A stretch of 64,000 nucleotides of DNA from Thalassia testudinum (GCA_037157565.1 JAZHRO010000046.1:17396501-17460500); one strand, 5' to 3'; shown: positions 46,986-59,445, counted from the stretch's first letter. Numbers and translations: made by a program. Notes: generated from the sequence alone by a model not told the origin.

Positions 46986-48388
46986 AATGTTGTGGTGAAT
47001 CACCTATCCAGACTGGACCCAGGCTACATTCCTTATTCCCTACCTATCGACAAGCAATTTTTGGATGAATCCCTTTTGGCAGTTCACTCTGTTGAGTTCC
47101 CCTAGTAAGCAGATATCGCGAACTATCTTGCTGTAGGGAAGATTCCTGTGAACCTATTCAAGGACTAGAAACTCAAATTTACTGTGGAGGCCAAATTATA
47201 CCTCTGGGATGACCCACTGCTCTTCCGCATTAGAGCGGATCAGATTATTCGAAGATGCATCCCAGATTCTAAAATCCCCAGTGTGTTATCTTTTTACCAT
47301 AATGATGCTTGTAGTGGTCATTTCTCGGGATGGAAAACCGCTGCAAAAATTTTGTAGTAGGGATTTTTCTGGCCAACTATTTTCAGAGATACACATGAAT
47401 ACGTCCAACACTGCAAACGATGCCAGTTGGTCGGTTCTATGACCAAGAGAGACATGATGCCACTCCAGCCCATCATTGTTCTAGAAGTGTTCAACGTCTG
47501 GGGCATCGATTTTATGGGCCCTTTTCCAAACTCTCATGGCTTCGAGTATGTATTACTAACTGTTGACTATGTCTTGAAGTGGGTCGAGGCCATCCCGATG
47601 AGACGGGTTGATCATAAGGCCATCATTTCTTTCGTACGGCAATACATCTTTGCGAGATTCGGAATACCCTATGCACTGATTAGCGATGGGGGAAGCCACC
47701 TCATCCATGCCCACTTCAGGACATTATTAAAGAAATACGGGGTGCATCACTGTATAGCCACCTCGTATCACCCGCAAAGCAATGGGAGGCTGAAGTGTCT
47801 AACCGTCAGATCAAGTTGATTCTCTAGAAGATGATTAGACTAGATAGGAAGGACTGGTCCGATAAATTAATTGACACACTCTGGGCATATCGGACTGCAT
47901 ACAAGGCCCCACTCGGAATGCCACCATATCGCATGGTATATGGCAAGGCTTGTCACTTTCTTGTAGAGCTGGAACACTATGCCTTTTGGGCGGTGTGAAA
48001 ATGTAACCTTGACCTCGCTGCAGGAGGCCAAGAACGGAAACTCCAACTCAGCGAGTTAGAAGAGATCTGGCGGGAGGCCTATGAGAACACATTGATATAC
48101 AAGGACAAGACCAAGGCCTTTCATGACCGCCACATCCAGAGGAAAGCATTCACACCCAACCAGCAAATCAGGTTGTTTGATTCATGATTAAAACTGTACG
48201 TAGAGAAGCTCAAGTCCAAGTGGATTGGCTCGTATATTGTGATTCATCCATATCTTAATGGGGTAGTCTAGATCAGACACCCAAAATCTGGGCATATATC
48301 TACAGTAAATGGCCAATGCCTCAAGCCATTTTTGGCCCAGGAACCTCCTCCACCTGATGAGATCATTCATCTTATTGAGGACGTGTGA
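46986..48388 (+). pseudogene. Element B integrase
   Basis: The zinc-binding region is near 47295-47430 (YHNDACSGHFSGWKTAAKIL, then HCKRCQ-like text in a shifted frame). The catalytic core has WGIDFMGPFP (first Asp), LKWVEAIPM, ISDGGSHLIHAHF (second Asp) and ATSYHPQSNG, open at 47427-47819. The C-terminal part has the [14 protein letters not shown] block and VNGQCLKPFLAQ, with a final stop at 48386-48388. I see no chromodomain. Stops and frameshifts occur, but the core is well kept. Confidence 0.9.
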
Positions 48389-50383
48389 TTGAATTCTCAC
48401 CAAGCTAGAGGAGTTAAACTCAACACATATAGATATCATCTATCCCAAATTCTACCATCATCTATACATAACCATTTTTGTATATAGCATATCTTTCTTT
48501 TAGCATATTTTCTTTCTGCATATTGCATACTGACAAGTTGGCCGATGCTGTATATATAATTTCAGGAGTAATTACATGTGATTTCTACCCATTCTCTCCC
48601 TGCTGTAATTATTTTCTTTTATATTCATGCATGAGGACATGGAAGAACTTAGGCGTGGGGGGTAGATACAACAAAATTGAAAATTTCTTTGCCAACATTT
48701 AGGAAAGCCTCGGAGCTGCATGCAAAATGTACTTTAGGACCCTAGATAAAAGAACAACCGACTCCACCTCCAATGCTTGCATTGGAGCTAGAAATAGTCC
48801 ACAACAGCCATTTATGACTCACCCACTTACCTCTTGTTCTAAATTTAGGGTCAAGCTTAATGTAACCCAAACGAAAAATTTTATGAAGTACAAACATAAG
48901 AGGTTAATTGTTTATAGCATATATACATATTGCACTCATAAATAAGAATATTTTATTAAGAGAATGCATTAGGGATTTTATCCTCTAGTTGATTCTTGTA
49001 ATCTGGAATCCAGTACAACTTTTCACACACACGTAGAATTTGCAATGGATTCACAGTGAAGGTTGATGAACGCCTTTAGTCTATCGAGAAGAAGCAGTGC
49101 TTCCTTTCCTGAACCCTTGGATAGTGCTTTAAGAGTCAGGTAGAGTTTTCTCCAAAAATTCACCAAATAGTGTGAGATGAGAGTAGAGTGTACTAGTGCT
49201 CTAAGATTAGTACAAGGAATCTGGAGTCCTAGATAATTAGGTGATGATACTTAGAGAGTAGACATAGTTTTTGCTCTCCGTTGTTGCATATACATTTTGT
49301 GTGAAATTTTGAGAGCCACCAAATAGGGCAAGTACGCAGAGAGCGAGTTTTCTTAAAACTAGGGCTAAGGTGGATGGTTACGACAATTCTTTACAGAATC
49401 CTCAGCTAAAGGAGGGTATTGATGTCAAGGTCAAAAATACACTGTCCTATCCGTCTCTCTCGGTGACGTGAGTAGGCACTTCCACCAAATAAGCCACCCA
49501 ATGTCACTTGAGTACCACCAATCCCTAATAATGCCTCAATAAAGTTCATGGATGTGTGCTAGTTGTGTATATGTTGAAAAAAAAGAGAACTAAAAAAGAG
49601 AAAAGAAATTAGAAAATGAAGAAAAAGTAAAAAAAAAGAGTGAATATTTAGTGTTTATTTCAGTTGCATTGAGGCAATACCACCAAATAAATTTGAGATC
49701 CACCAAATATGGCCTTAACCTATTTTTCTGTGTTTCTGATCACCCAAATACTGGCTGAGGAATTCTGACTTAGTGTTAGGGTTATGGAAACTCAATTAAA
49801 GCGTTAATACCAAGTGAGACCACCCAATACAGATCATATGTGTGAATCTGGTGAAATTATGAGCTCTAAGAAAAAGAAAGAAAAGAAAAGAAAAAGAAAA
49901 AGAAAAAGAGTAAGAGAGAATGAATACAAAGGAATCAAAAGAGAGCATAGTTTTTCTCATCTTTCTTTGAGTTGAGTTACTTGATAGTCCGGGAATCTAG
50001 ATTCTATAGTACTAGTCTCTACGTAGCACCAGTCGAGAGTGAGCCACCAAATATATAATCATTTCCTCTAAGATTCTCTACCCAAGCCTAAAGCTAGGGT
50101 GGAATTCATAGAATATTTTGAATACCCCGAGGGAAGAAGTCCGCCTATCCTGCTAGAATTTTACTAAGGGTTAAGTACAGACTTTAGAGGTGTAGCAGTT
50201 CTTCACTCGAATTCGTTGCAAAAGCTACATAGCTGCACTTTCATGACTGTCTGGATTTCTACAGCATAGGATGAAAGCAAAAAGGAGAAAAATCTCTATG
50301 CATACACTTGATAAAATAATTAGTCCCTTAGGGACCCTTGCTATAAATAATTTAGTCTTGCATTTGATAGGGACTAGCAATAT
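48389..50383 (+). other. 3' non-coding spacer of element B
   Basis: About 2 kb without an env-like ORF. It holds the second purine tract block (48626-48664), at least eight dispersed copies of CCACC(C)AAATA/CCACCCAATA between about 49160 and 50055, and A/G-rich simple runs near 49570-49640 and 49865-49910. Confidence 0.75.
48626..48664 (+). promoter_or_regulatory. Internal (second) purine tract block of element B
   Basis: TGCATGAGGACATGGAAGAA then CTTAGGCGTGGGGGGTAGAT. It is nearly the same as the blocks after the coding region in C and D, although B belongs to another LTR family. Confidence 0.6.
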
Positions 50384-50398
50384 GTAGGCATGGGGGTA
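50380..50398 (+). promoter_or_regulatory. 3' polypurine tract of element B
   Basis: ATATGTAGGCATGGGGGTA ends exactly at the 3' LTR (TGATTGCGC). A GGGACTAGCAA block precedes it, as in A and C. Confidence 0.9.
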
Positions 50399-52728
50399 TG
50401 ATTGCGCAGCAATCATAGGTCCTAATTGACCTAAATTAGGCTAGGACTTAGCATAAGTTAGGGAAATTCATGCATGCATAAGCATTATCTACATCTTTAC
50501 TTCTTTCCCTTAGCTATGCATAAAATAATGTTATAGCGTGATAATTAAGTGCATTATGTCAATTATAGGTAATAAGCTAAATCTGGAGCTGGATTTGAGG
50601 CTAGATTAGGAATAATCAGTGTTGCAGCAGGACTGGTGCAGAAGACTTAGATTAGATATAGTGAATAATGATGTAAGGGAGTTAAGGTATGCTACTCTAT
50701 TAAGTAGGAGTAAAGTAGTAAAATGTGAAGACCTTAGGTCCATCATAGCCCTACGATAGCCTATCAACTCCCCAAGCCTTAGCCACATTTAGATTAGGTC
50801 ACCGCACCCTAGGAAACCTTAAAACCCTAGTTCCAACCCTTATCTGGATGTCCAGATACGTTATAGGACGTCCAGAACCCTTAGCCAATTCCCGTAAACC
50901 TTAAACCCGCTTCTGTAGTGTTATTCGACGTCCAGACACTTGGTAAAACGTCCAATTTTTGCATAATACCCAAGATAGAACCTCAAATTCTTCCTGACTC
51001 CTATTAGACAACCAGACAACAAGTTTGGACTTCTGATTTTTTAGTATAGGATGTCTGATTCAATTTTTGGACGTCTGGAACTTCTCCCCAGTTCCTGTTT
51101 TGAAATTCAAGCCTTGATCTTGGATCTCTAGCTCCCTAAACCAAATTCCAACCTCATAGGAACCTAAATTAAGGTACCCTAACCCCTAGTATGTCACCTG
51201 TAGACCTCCCTAAGGATGTAATTAGGTCCTCACTAAACCCAATTGACTTACATCATAGTCAATTACCATTGCTAAGTCAATTGGACTCATAGGGTCCAAT
51301 TGAGCTCAGATCTCAACCCACACAAGTCCATTTGGACTTAGTGAGAGTCCAATTGACCTAAGCCCAACCTAATTAAGTTATTTCACTCTCAATTAGGTTC
51401 ACACTCATTCAATTAAACTTGGGTTATGTTTAATTGCAATTCACCCTTAGCAATTTGGGTTTGCAACCCTAATTTGAGGCCTAAACCTACCCAAACCCCT
51501 TAGGACCTAACGTAGACCACTTAGCCACCTAGGGCACCACCACACACTCACACACACACACCCATTCAAGCACACACACCCACTTAGAGTTCTCTACAAC
51601 TCTCTTGAAGTGATGCCACTCTTGGTTGCCAAATTTAGCAACCAAGAGTCATTCAATTCTTAAATCCACTTTTTATGAATCTAAGAACTACTCTCTCTCT
51701 CACTTGGCCGGCTACTCATGGTAATTTCTCTAGAGAGTTCCACACTTCTCTAGAGAGACCCCTTATGTCTATAAAAAGACATAAGGGGTGGCCATTTGCA
51801 CCCATCCCATTCTTGGCACTCATCCACCTAGGTTAGCTACATCTCCACCTCCACTCCACCTCCACGAGAAGCACCACCATGAAGGCCACCATCTCCGCGC
51901 CAGGATACTGGATCATCTCTCCAACCTCTCTCCAAGGGCCAGCCTAAGCACCATTGGCCACCCCTCCTTCTCCTCTCAACCATTCAAAGGCCACCGTAGC
52001 CCACCTCCGAATGTCCTTCTTTTCTACTAGATTAGTAACTTAGCTCTTCATAGTTTTACTGCTTTCATTTACGGTTTAGTAGTGTAGCTCTTATTCTCCC
52101 CCAATGATGCATGCAAAATCCCCCAATTGATTCCTGTATGCGATCATTTTCTGTTAGCTAGTTTTATGTTTTCAAGATTTCCTTTACAAGCTTTCCTCTA
52201 CATTCCATGCTGCAAACATCCTCTGAATGAATGAATAAAAGATATATTTTTATATATATGTCTCTATGTTGGAAATCACCATGACCTTATTGGTTGCAAT
52301 CTGATTTGTGTGACTCAGGTTGCCTATTTTCCAATTATATATATAGTTTGCAACAAGCATGTCGATTCCGGAAAATATACAAAATCTAACTATAAATGGA
52401 TTTTCTGTAAACAACCACCACATCACTAGAATTATGCGCACTGAAACTCATACTTTCACTTTCGTTATCTATCAGACACGCGCGCATGTAATCAAAATTC
52501 ATAATAGAAGTGGTGAAACTTTAATCCGAAGATTGGAAACTAGTGTGCAATTTTAAATAAAGTAGAGCGATAAAGGATCAATTTCAGATTTGAACAAATG
52601 CCTCCCAAAGATGAATAACCGGGACTCAAAGTCTCGTTATCATTTTATGAATATTTTTGTTTGATTGTATTGCGCACTATACTATGATGTTTTTTCATAT
52701 CAAAATGCGCTGTACGATTTCTCAAACA
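50399..52728 (+). repeat. 3' LTR of element B
   Basis: This 2330-bp copy starts with hairpin TGATTGCGCAGCAATCA and ends TCTCAAACA. It keeps the TATA-loop inverted repeat (51759-51788) and most of the inverted-repeat cluster. In the first 120 bp I count about 11 differences from the 5' copy. Confidence 0.95.
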
Positions 52729-52733
52729 ACTAC

Positions 52734-53705
52734 CTCCAGGAACGTCTTCGTGTGGTCAATTGGAGCTGTTGATCGATCCTTACACTCGAATTAGGCGAAT
52801 AAAGTAGCAACAGCGTGCACAAGCAAAGTGGTGGTAGGTAGTCCCACATCGGAAGCCACTGAAGCGAAGCATATGCATAAATTGAATTTGTCAATAGGGC
52901 ACTTTGCCTCCAAACACGGTGTGAGGTCCCTCTCACCCACACACACCTACGCCTCATCCGCGACACATTGCCTATGGACCTGGTGTGCCCAACCTGCCTA
53001 AGCTTTCACTCCTCAGCTACGACAATGATTGCAACCCTGGACCCGGGTGCACGCCTACCCATTTACCCAACAATACACTAAGAGGACTTCGGAGGGCGGA
53101 GCCTAAGAGAGAAAGAGAGAAGGAGAGTCTGTGCGGGTAGGGGGAATTTTGCTACAGAGAGAAATGGCAGACACTTAGTCGTCTAAAGGATCTTCCCCCT
53201 CTGTGTGAAGAAGGAGAATAGAGAAAGAAAAGAACAGCAAGGGCAGAAGAAGAAAGTTAGAGAAGAGACAGAGAAGAACAAAAAGAGGAAGGGTCGTAGC
53301 TGAAGAAGAACAGAGAAAAGAAAGAGAAAGGAAGAAGAAGAAGAGAGAGGCTTAAGCAATTTAAGCCATCTGATTTACTAATCAAATGATTAGTTTGGAT
53401 GCATTTCATTTCGTATATACATTGAGTTCATTACCTATCATTGTAAGGAGTATTTGGTTATCTAAATCACCATTTTACTCCATTATTTTTACATTTTGAC
53501 ACTTGGTCTTAGTACTATTTTATTCTGAAACAGTTTTTATTTTATAGCATTCATGCCTTAAATTGCAATTTTTGAGAATTGAATTCCATATTACTCCTTG
53601 TGTTCAAGCTCGGAACTTTTTCGAGTAAAAGAATTATTTATTTGAGTGCTATTTTGGCTATACTGCAATGCGACAATGTTAAAGCACCGATTAAGCACAC
53701 GAACA
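52734..53705 (+). repeat. 3' LTR of element A, second part
   Basis: It resumes after the second ACTAC (52729-52733) and aligns with 17711-18686. It includes the GA-rich tract (about 53214-53352), the hairpin at 53367-53388 with one mismatch, and the TTCGAGTAAAAGAATT end block. It ends AGCACACGAACA before GTTGG. Confidence 0.9.
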
Positions 53706-53710
53706 GTTGG

Positions 53711-54295
53711 GAATGTTTGATAGTTTCTTCCTAAGGTTTTTTGGGCGCATGATAGCAAAAAAGCATGACTAAGGGGAGATACTGGCCTCTAGCAGGACCT
53801 AGTGCATGATTTCTTTGGTGGAAGCTCATTGGTGAATACACTTCACTTCCCAAATTAATCTCCCGTCTGAATGTCAGTCTGTAAAGCTGTGGAAGCAAAC
53901 CATGATCTATTGAAGTCTGTCTTGGGAAATGGCAGAGGTTTTAATTTTCGGAAGAATAACTGGTCAGGGTTGGGAATGTTTGATAGTTTCTTCGAAAGGT
54001 TGTATGGGCACGTGATAGCAAAAAAGCATGACTAAGGGGAGATACTGGCCTCTGGAAGGACCTAGTGCGTGATTCCTATGGTAGAAGCTCACTGGTGGAT
54101 ATGCTTCACTTCCCAAATTAATCTCCCTTCTAGATGTTTGTCTCTAAAGCCATGGAAGCAAACCATGAGCTATTCAATCCGATCTTGGGAAATAGCAGAG
54201 GTTTTAATTTTGGAAGAATAACTGGTCAGCATTGGGAATGTTTGATAGCTTCTTCCCAAGGTTGTATGGGTGCATGATAGCAAAAAAGCATGATT
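53711..54295 (+). pseudogene. LINE-1a ORF2, C-terminal region (second part, with tandem duplication)
   Basis: This is the direct continuation of 16016 after element A is removed. The first 57 bp complete copy 1 of the 263-bp unit, then copies 2 and 3 follow. All are LINE coding sequence in origin. Because 263 is not a multiple of three, each copy shifts the frame. Element D cuts the LINE at 54296. Confidence 0.75.
53768..54292 (+). repeat. Tandem repeat of a 263-bp LINE segment (copies 2 and 3; copy 1 split at 15811-16016 and 53711-53767)
   Basis: Copy 2 is 53768-54030 (263 bp) and copy 3 is 54031-54292 (262 bp). Each starts ACTAAGGGGAGATACTGG and ends ATAGCAAAAAAGCATG. Copy 1 totals 206 + 57 = 263 bp once element A is removed. 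The duplication therefore most likely preceded the insertion of A. The copies differ by scattered substitutions. Confidence 0.9.
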
Positions 54296-56617
54296 TGATA
54301 AATTAGAGTTTTTGAGTCGTTGCAATACTCAATTCTGCAATCTCTTTTAAATTTGTAATCCTAGATAGCGGTGGTATCTAGGGTCATCCAAGGAGGCAAG
54401 AGTGCAATTTTGAAATCTCTTGAAACAAGGAAAACAACTTTCTTTTTGTAATTTTTGAAATAACCGGGCAACAAAATACAATATAAGAAGAACTACACTT
54501 AATCACTAAAAACTATGTGACATGAAGAACCTCTCTCTAAGCCCACCATAGGTATGAGAAGACCTAGGATAATTAGAGAGAGGGTGTGAGTGCAGTAAGG
54601 TAAAAAGCAATTAATTAAATGAAAGAAAAATGTAGAAAGGCAACTTTTATATATGGAGAAAATCTCTTTTACAGGAATGCTTGTAGAGGAATGCCTCTAC
54701 TACAAAAATAAAAATACAAAATGATAAAACAAAGATCCTCCTGGTAATGGTAGTGAAGAGGAGTGAATCCTTGCTCCAAACTTAGCTGATCCTAGGCTTA
54801 GAAAGGATTCCTCCTATTCCCTCCTTGATATGCTCCTCAAAAGATGATGTTGTCCTCCTTGGCAAGCCCTTGGTGGGAGTGCCCTAGCTCCTCATAGTGT
54901 GTTGGAATTCCACTCCAAAAACTCCTCCTAAGGTTGGTGTGAACAACCCTTAAGATCGTCCTCTGGATGTCCTCCTTTCTCAGCTTGATCGCTGGCTGGC
55001 GTAGGCAGAAGAGAGAAGGGAAGAGGGGAAGGCACCAAGGGGACAAAGTGTCTACTTAATCTTCTTCTTCTCCTTCTTCTCTTTGTCGTGGCCTTTGGTG
55101 GAGCATGGGTGGAAGAATGTGTGTAGCCAAAGGTGCCTATCAAGGTAGTAGGTAGGGGGTGTATACAGGCATGGTACAGGGAGGGGCTGGTATGGATGAT
55201 GTGGATGGATAAGATTGAGATTGCAATGGTAATTGTAGGATCTATGGCCATGGATGACTGATGCCACACTAAGGGATAATAGAGGGTTTTGGTGGCTTTC
55301 AGGGTGGATGGCCATGATGGATTTTGGGAGGTGGTTGAGCGATCCAAGGGAGGGGGATGCCTGGTGCCAATTGAAGGGACTTGAAGGGAGTGGTTAAGGG
55401 TTTGGAGCCATCCCATCAAGAACATCCATGGTGGTTATTAACCACCAAAATTGGCACTAATTAGGGTGCTTATAGACAGGGGTTAGGTGGCGCCACAATT
55501 GAAGGGTGGAGATGGCTTCCAAAGGTAGATAAATGGTTGAGATGGGAGGATTTTTGGAGCGAATAGACGGTGCCAATTCTAGGTGGTTTTGGAGGGAAAT
55601 AGGTGGAGTCTTTTGTCGGTGATTGAGGGGCTAACAGGTGCCATATTTGGCACCAGTGGTGAAGGGGTGTGAAGGTGATGGTGGTTGGTCTTTTTGGTGC
55701 CACGTAATAAGGGAGTGGTAGAAAGGGGGCCAGCCATGGAGTGGTGGAGGTGTTGAGCATAGCCAAGCTAGCTAAGCTAGCTTAGCTAGTCGGGTAGTAG
55801 TAGAGGGAGCTAGGGTTTTGAGAGGAGGAGATAAGAGAACGTAGCCTTGAGCTACTCTGAAGCCTACAGGAGTTGACAGTTGCTGAAAAAGTCTTCTTAG
55901 GAGCTCAACTATTCTACTTTAGCCAGCTAGTTCTTTCCTAGTCACTAAGTTGAATAGATTGAGCTGAGTTGAGCTAGCCTCAACTATTCTGGAGCTAGGA
56001 GGAGCTGGCTATGGATTTCCTTACCGACCTAGCATAGCTAGCTTAAGACCAGTAGCTAACCCTAGTTGACGGGAGCTCCTGTAGGCTAAGTAGAGATAGG
56101 ATGAGCTGAGTTGGAGTTGGGGAGTGTTGGAGCTGAGCTAAGGTGAATTCCTGTCAACTAAGTTTGGTTAGCTAGAGGTTCCAGTGAATTGATTGGATCT
56201 AAGATGATCTAGTCTCAACTAAGTTGAGCTAGATCTGAGCTAACCTAAGTTGAGTTGAGCTAAGTTGAGCTACCCTGAGCAACCATCCAACTAAGATGGG
56301 CTGAATGGAGGTTGAGAGAGCTAAACCTAACTTAGGTGACCTGATATCCAACTGTGATGAGCTGGATCTAGCTGGGTGCCAGCTGAATTGAGCTTCCGCT
56401 TCATCTATTGCCTTACTGATTGCTAGGGTTTTATGGATCTAGAAATCTGTTCATCCCAAACACTTAAATAAACGTGTAAAAAATGGCCAAAATTGTGCAA
56501 TGCATGCCTTACATAAGTGATGCCTAAATGCAACCTAGAAACCTGTTTGTGGAGTTAAAACCCTAAGAGCCAGATTAGTCTTAGGGCATAAGAATGATGA
56601 TAAATTGGCATTTATGA
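54296..56617 (-). repeat. 3' LTR of element D
   Basis: This 2322-bp LTR starts on the minus strand at 56617 with the 20-nt hairpin shared with C. It has an AGCT-rich block (55760-56400) and a palindrome TGGTGGTTA-T-TAACCACCA (55427-55445), and ends next to TGATT. It is clearly homologous to the C LTRs but much diverged. A clear TATA box is not visible. Confidence 0.9.
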
Positions 56618-58030
56618 CACCTCGATTCTTATCATTTGCTAGTCTCTTAGCAAAACTTATTTTCAAGAAATGGATTTTTAGGGAAGACTAATTTTTTAAC
56701 TTTTGTGAAGTAGATTATGGGACCTTGGTTAGTTAAAATATGAATGCCATGAGATTTGTTAAAGATAAACATCTGGATTCATCTTTGGATCCAAAAATTA
56801 GATGAATCGGGATCAATGTATCCTCCAAAAATTCACAAGTTAACTCCTTGTTAATTCAAATGACTAGAAATTATTTTGTAGTTAGGATTTCCCTGGCTCT
56901 TTGATCTGATTTGCAACTTGCATAATCCCTTAAAACCTTGTGTCTATGCTTGCGAATGCTAACATTTATAAGGTCGTGTTTTTGCTTGAAACCATTTTTT
57001 TGTCTCCCCATTGCTTATTCCTAGCTCAATCCTACAATAGATGTGTCAGGATCATCACTTCCACTACCAATCCTTGAGGGGGCTATGGCACCTGTAGTTC
57101 GAGAGAGTACCATCTAGGACACCACCTAGGAGCTCACAACCCCAAAACATAATGCGGTGTAAAGGGGCGCACCAAGCAAACTCAAGCTCTTTCTCTGACG
57201 CTATGAGTAGAGCACCATCCAAGACACTTAAGCTGCAAAATGCACTTTAATGCTCCATCTAAAGATATGAAATATAGATATAGAGTAATGTCGAGGAGGT
57301 AACATGTTGACATCATGTTCTCAAAGGAGGCATTTTCCTCCTTCTCAATGGTGGGAACTCAAACCAATCATCTGCTTCAATTTTGCTACGGCTAAACAAG
57401 GGGTTCTTCTAATTTCTAAATGTTTTTTAGGTGTTGGCTTGTGCATGAAATCTAGCACAAGAATTTTGCAAGAGAGAAGTTTTTGGATCGAAAATTAAGC
57501 CAGGTAATTTCCAAGTCACAAAAAGAGATCAAGTCTCCTGAATCATCATGAGCTCAGGTGGAATTTAGAGAACGATACTTGATCTAGTCAAAAAATAGAC
57601 CTAGAGATTTTAACAAACAGATCTGTATCCTTATCCCTAGTTAGTTAAAGCTTAAATCCCATTGTACCTTAAAATGAATCTTCAACCTTGGTCCCCATTT
57701 CCAAATTTCCTCAAAAAGTTTTGAATATTTTTATTTTTTTGGGTTTGCATGCAAAAATGAAACAAAATTTTTGAATGTTTTTAGGTTTTGAAAATCCTGA
57801 ATCAATTAACAAAATTTGAAAACACCACCCCATGCTTAAGATATGCCATATCCTCATGCATTAGGAAGGGAAAAGAAATCACCTTGGTGAAGGCAGTCTG
57901 AATCAGGATAGTTAAAACCTCTGAAAAGGAAATTGAAAAATGCAAAGCCAGAAAAACGATGGGTAACCTCCCATCCGATGCTATCTTTTACACCATTTTT
58001 CCAGGAGTGAATTGCATCAATGATCATGAG
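56618..58030 (-). other. Purine tract and 3' spacer of element D
   Basis: A purine tract AAGAATCGAGGTG abuts the LTR on the minus strand, preceded by GCTAAGAGACTAGCAAATG. The spacer aligns with 7683-9122 of C, including the conserved segment at about 57030-57280 and the second purine tract block at 57823-57862. No ORF is conserved with C. Confidence 0.75.
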
Positions 58031-59445
58031 AAGGAAGGACAATTAAATTAAGAGTGTCAGATGGGAGATTCGGGGAATTGCCTAAGTAGGTCTTTAAACA
58101 TTGGCTATTGACCTAAAAGGTAGTATTCATTTTTGGATAAAAAGGTCAATTACGCTGTACTGGTATGTTTTTAGGACAATAAACGGGCCGATCTACTTCA
58201 ATTTAAGTTTACCTGGGAAAATGTGTAAATGGGCATCAAAAAGTCAAACTTGTTGATTGATATCAAAATGTTTCTGAATGATATATTTATCATGAAATTT
58301 CTTTATTCGATCTTTATAAATCTTCACAATTTTGTAAGAGAAATTACGCAATTCTTCCAATTTAGTTAATTGCAGCTTCCATTGTTTACTGACTTTAGAT
58401 AAATCCATGTTTAGTTGTTTAATTTCCCAAAAAGCCCTGCATTCGAGTTCTATTGGGAGATGGCATGCCTTACCAAAAATCAGACAGAAAGGAGACATGA
58501 CAAGGGGGTTTTGAAAGCCATACGGTAGGCCTATAAAGCATCATCCAATTTATTGGACAAGTCTTTACGATCGAGCGTAACCATTTTTTGCAAAATATTT
58601 TACTTTCCCTATTAAAAACTTTTGCTTGACCATTTGTTTAGGGGTGGTAAGGAGTGGAAATTTAATGATTAACCTCTATTTAGATAACATGTGACAAAAT
58701 TCAAAATGAGTGAAATGTGATCCTCCGTCATTGTTGATGGTCTTAGGGATGTTGAATCTTAAGTAAAACTTTTTCTTGATGAAATCGACAACCTTATGAT
58801 CATTGGAGCGTATGGGTATTGTTTCAATCCATTTTTATACATAGTCGACTATGGCTAGTTTGTATAAATATCCATAAGAGTTGATGAACGATCCCATGAA
58901 GTCGATGCCCCATACATAAAAATTTCAACTTCTAGTATCAGATTCAGGGGAATCATATCCTTTCAAGTCATGTTGCCGATGCTCTAGCAATGCACAAAGG
59001 ACCGAACAAAAGAGTGAGCATCTTTATGCAAGCTAGGCCAAAAGAATCCAAAAGGGAGGACTTTAGCTATAGTTTTCTTGCCCAAAAAATGACCACCACA
59101 GGCCATTGAGTGACAGTGTGTTAGAATACCATGAAATTCTAATTCGTGAACACACCATCTAATGACTTGGTCAACGTAGATGTGGAAAAGGTCAAGCTCC
59201 TCCTAGAAATAACATTTAATGTCACTAAAGAACTTATCCCATTTGATTTTTGGCCAATGAGAAGGGATTCATTCTGTTGCTAGATAGTTCGCAATTGGTG
59301 TAAACCAGGGGAAAGTATTGGTAGCTAAAATGGTCTCGTCAGGGAAAACATCTGGAGGGTGGAACATGTCATTCGTCGTAAGATGAGGGAGGTGGTCGCC
59401 CACTAAATTTTGTGAACCCACCTTGTCCTTGATTTCCAAGCCAAA
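58031..59445 (-). pseudogene. Element D integrase
   Basis: Read on the minus strand: ACGGHFLGKKTIAKVL of the zinc-binding region (about 59110-59060), then a WGIDFMGSF-like core block near 58910, a DGGSHF-like region near 58710, and an open C-terminal piece (58498-58244) with MSPFCLIFGKACHLPIELE, the GKxCHLPVE block of Athila integrase. Several stops lie between them. Confidence 0.8.

Larger units (their letters stand above)
38566..52728 (+). mobile_element. Element B: family II Athila-type LTR retrotransposon, structurally complete
   Basis: This is a 14.16-kb element with LTRs at 38566-40903 and 50399-52728 and identical target duplication ACTAC (38561-38565, 52729-52733) in the 3' LTR of A. 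Internal order on the plus strand is primer site, leader, gag, PR, RT, RNaseH, IN, 3' spacer, purine tract. Nothing is inserted in it, so it is the most complete example of its lineage here. Every ORF is broken by stops. Confidence 0.97.
16017..53705 (+). mobile_element. Element A: family I Athila-type LTR retrotransposon, heavily nested
   Basis: A has a 5' LTR at 16017-18686 and a 3' LTR split into 36831-38565 and 52734-53705. Flanks are ATTGG (16012-16016) and GTTGG (53706-53710), a duplication with one change. Between the LTRs lie the primer site, gag, PR, RT, RNaseH, IN, a 3' spacer and a purine tract, all on the plus strand. Removing the solo LTR (23084-25031), LINE-1b (26336-34201) and element B (38566-52728) with their target copies leaves about 13.7 kb. 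All coding parts carry stops and frameshifts. Confidence 0.95.
2390..54295 (+). mobile_element. LINE-1a: plant L1-type LINE split into three pieces (2390-5615, 14951-16016, 53711-54295)
   Basis: Once the inserted LTR elements C (5616-14945) and A (16017-53705) are removed with one target copy each, the three pieces read as one L1-type LINE. They hold an ORF1 with a zinc knuckle and DUF4283-like region, then ORF2 with an endonuclease, an RT with a YADD motif and a C-terminal region. The joins are exact: GACTT flanks C, and ATTGG/GTTGG flanks A. The 5' end (about 2390) is placed by alignment to LINE-1b, not by a target duplication. The 3' end is interrupted by element D at 54296 and is not in the window. 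Frameshifts and stops make it a dead copy. Confidence 0.85.

Noticed and set aside
48389..50398. Possible env-like gene after pol, as reported in some Athila elements
   Set aside because: No ORF above background, no signal peptide or membrane pattern, and many stops in all plus-strand frames. The same is true for 35188-36814.
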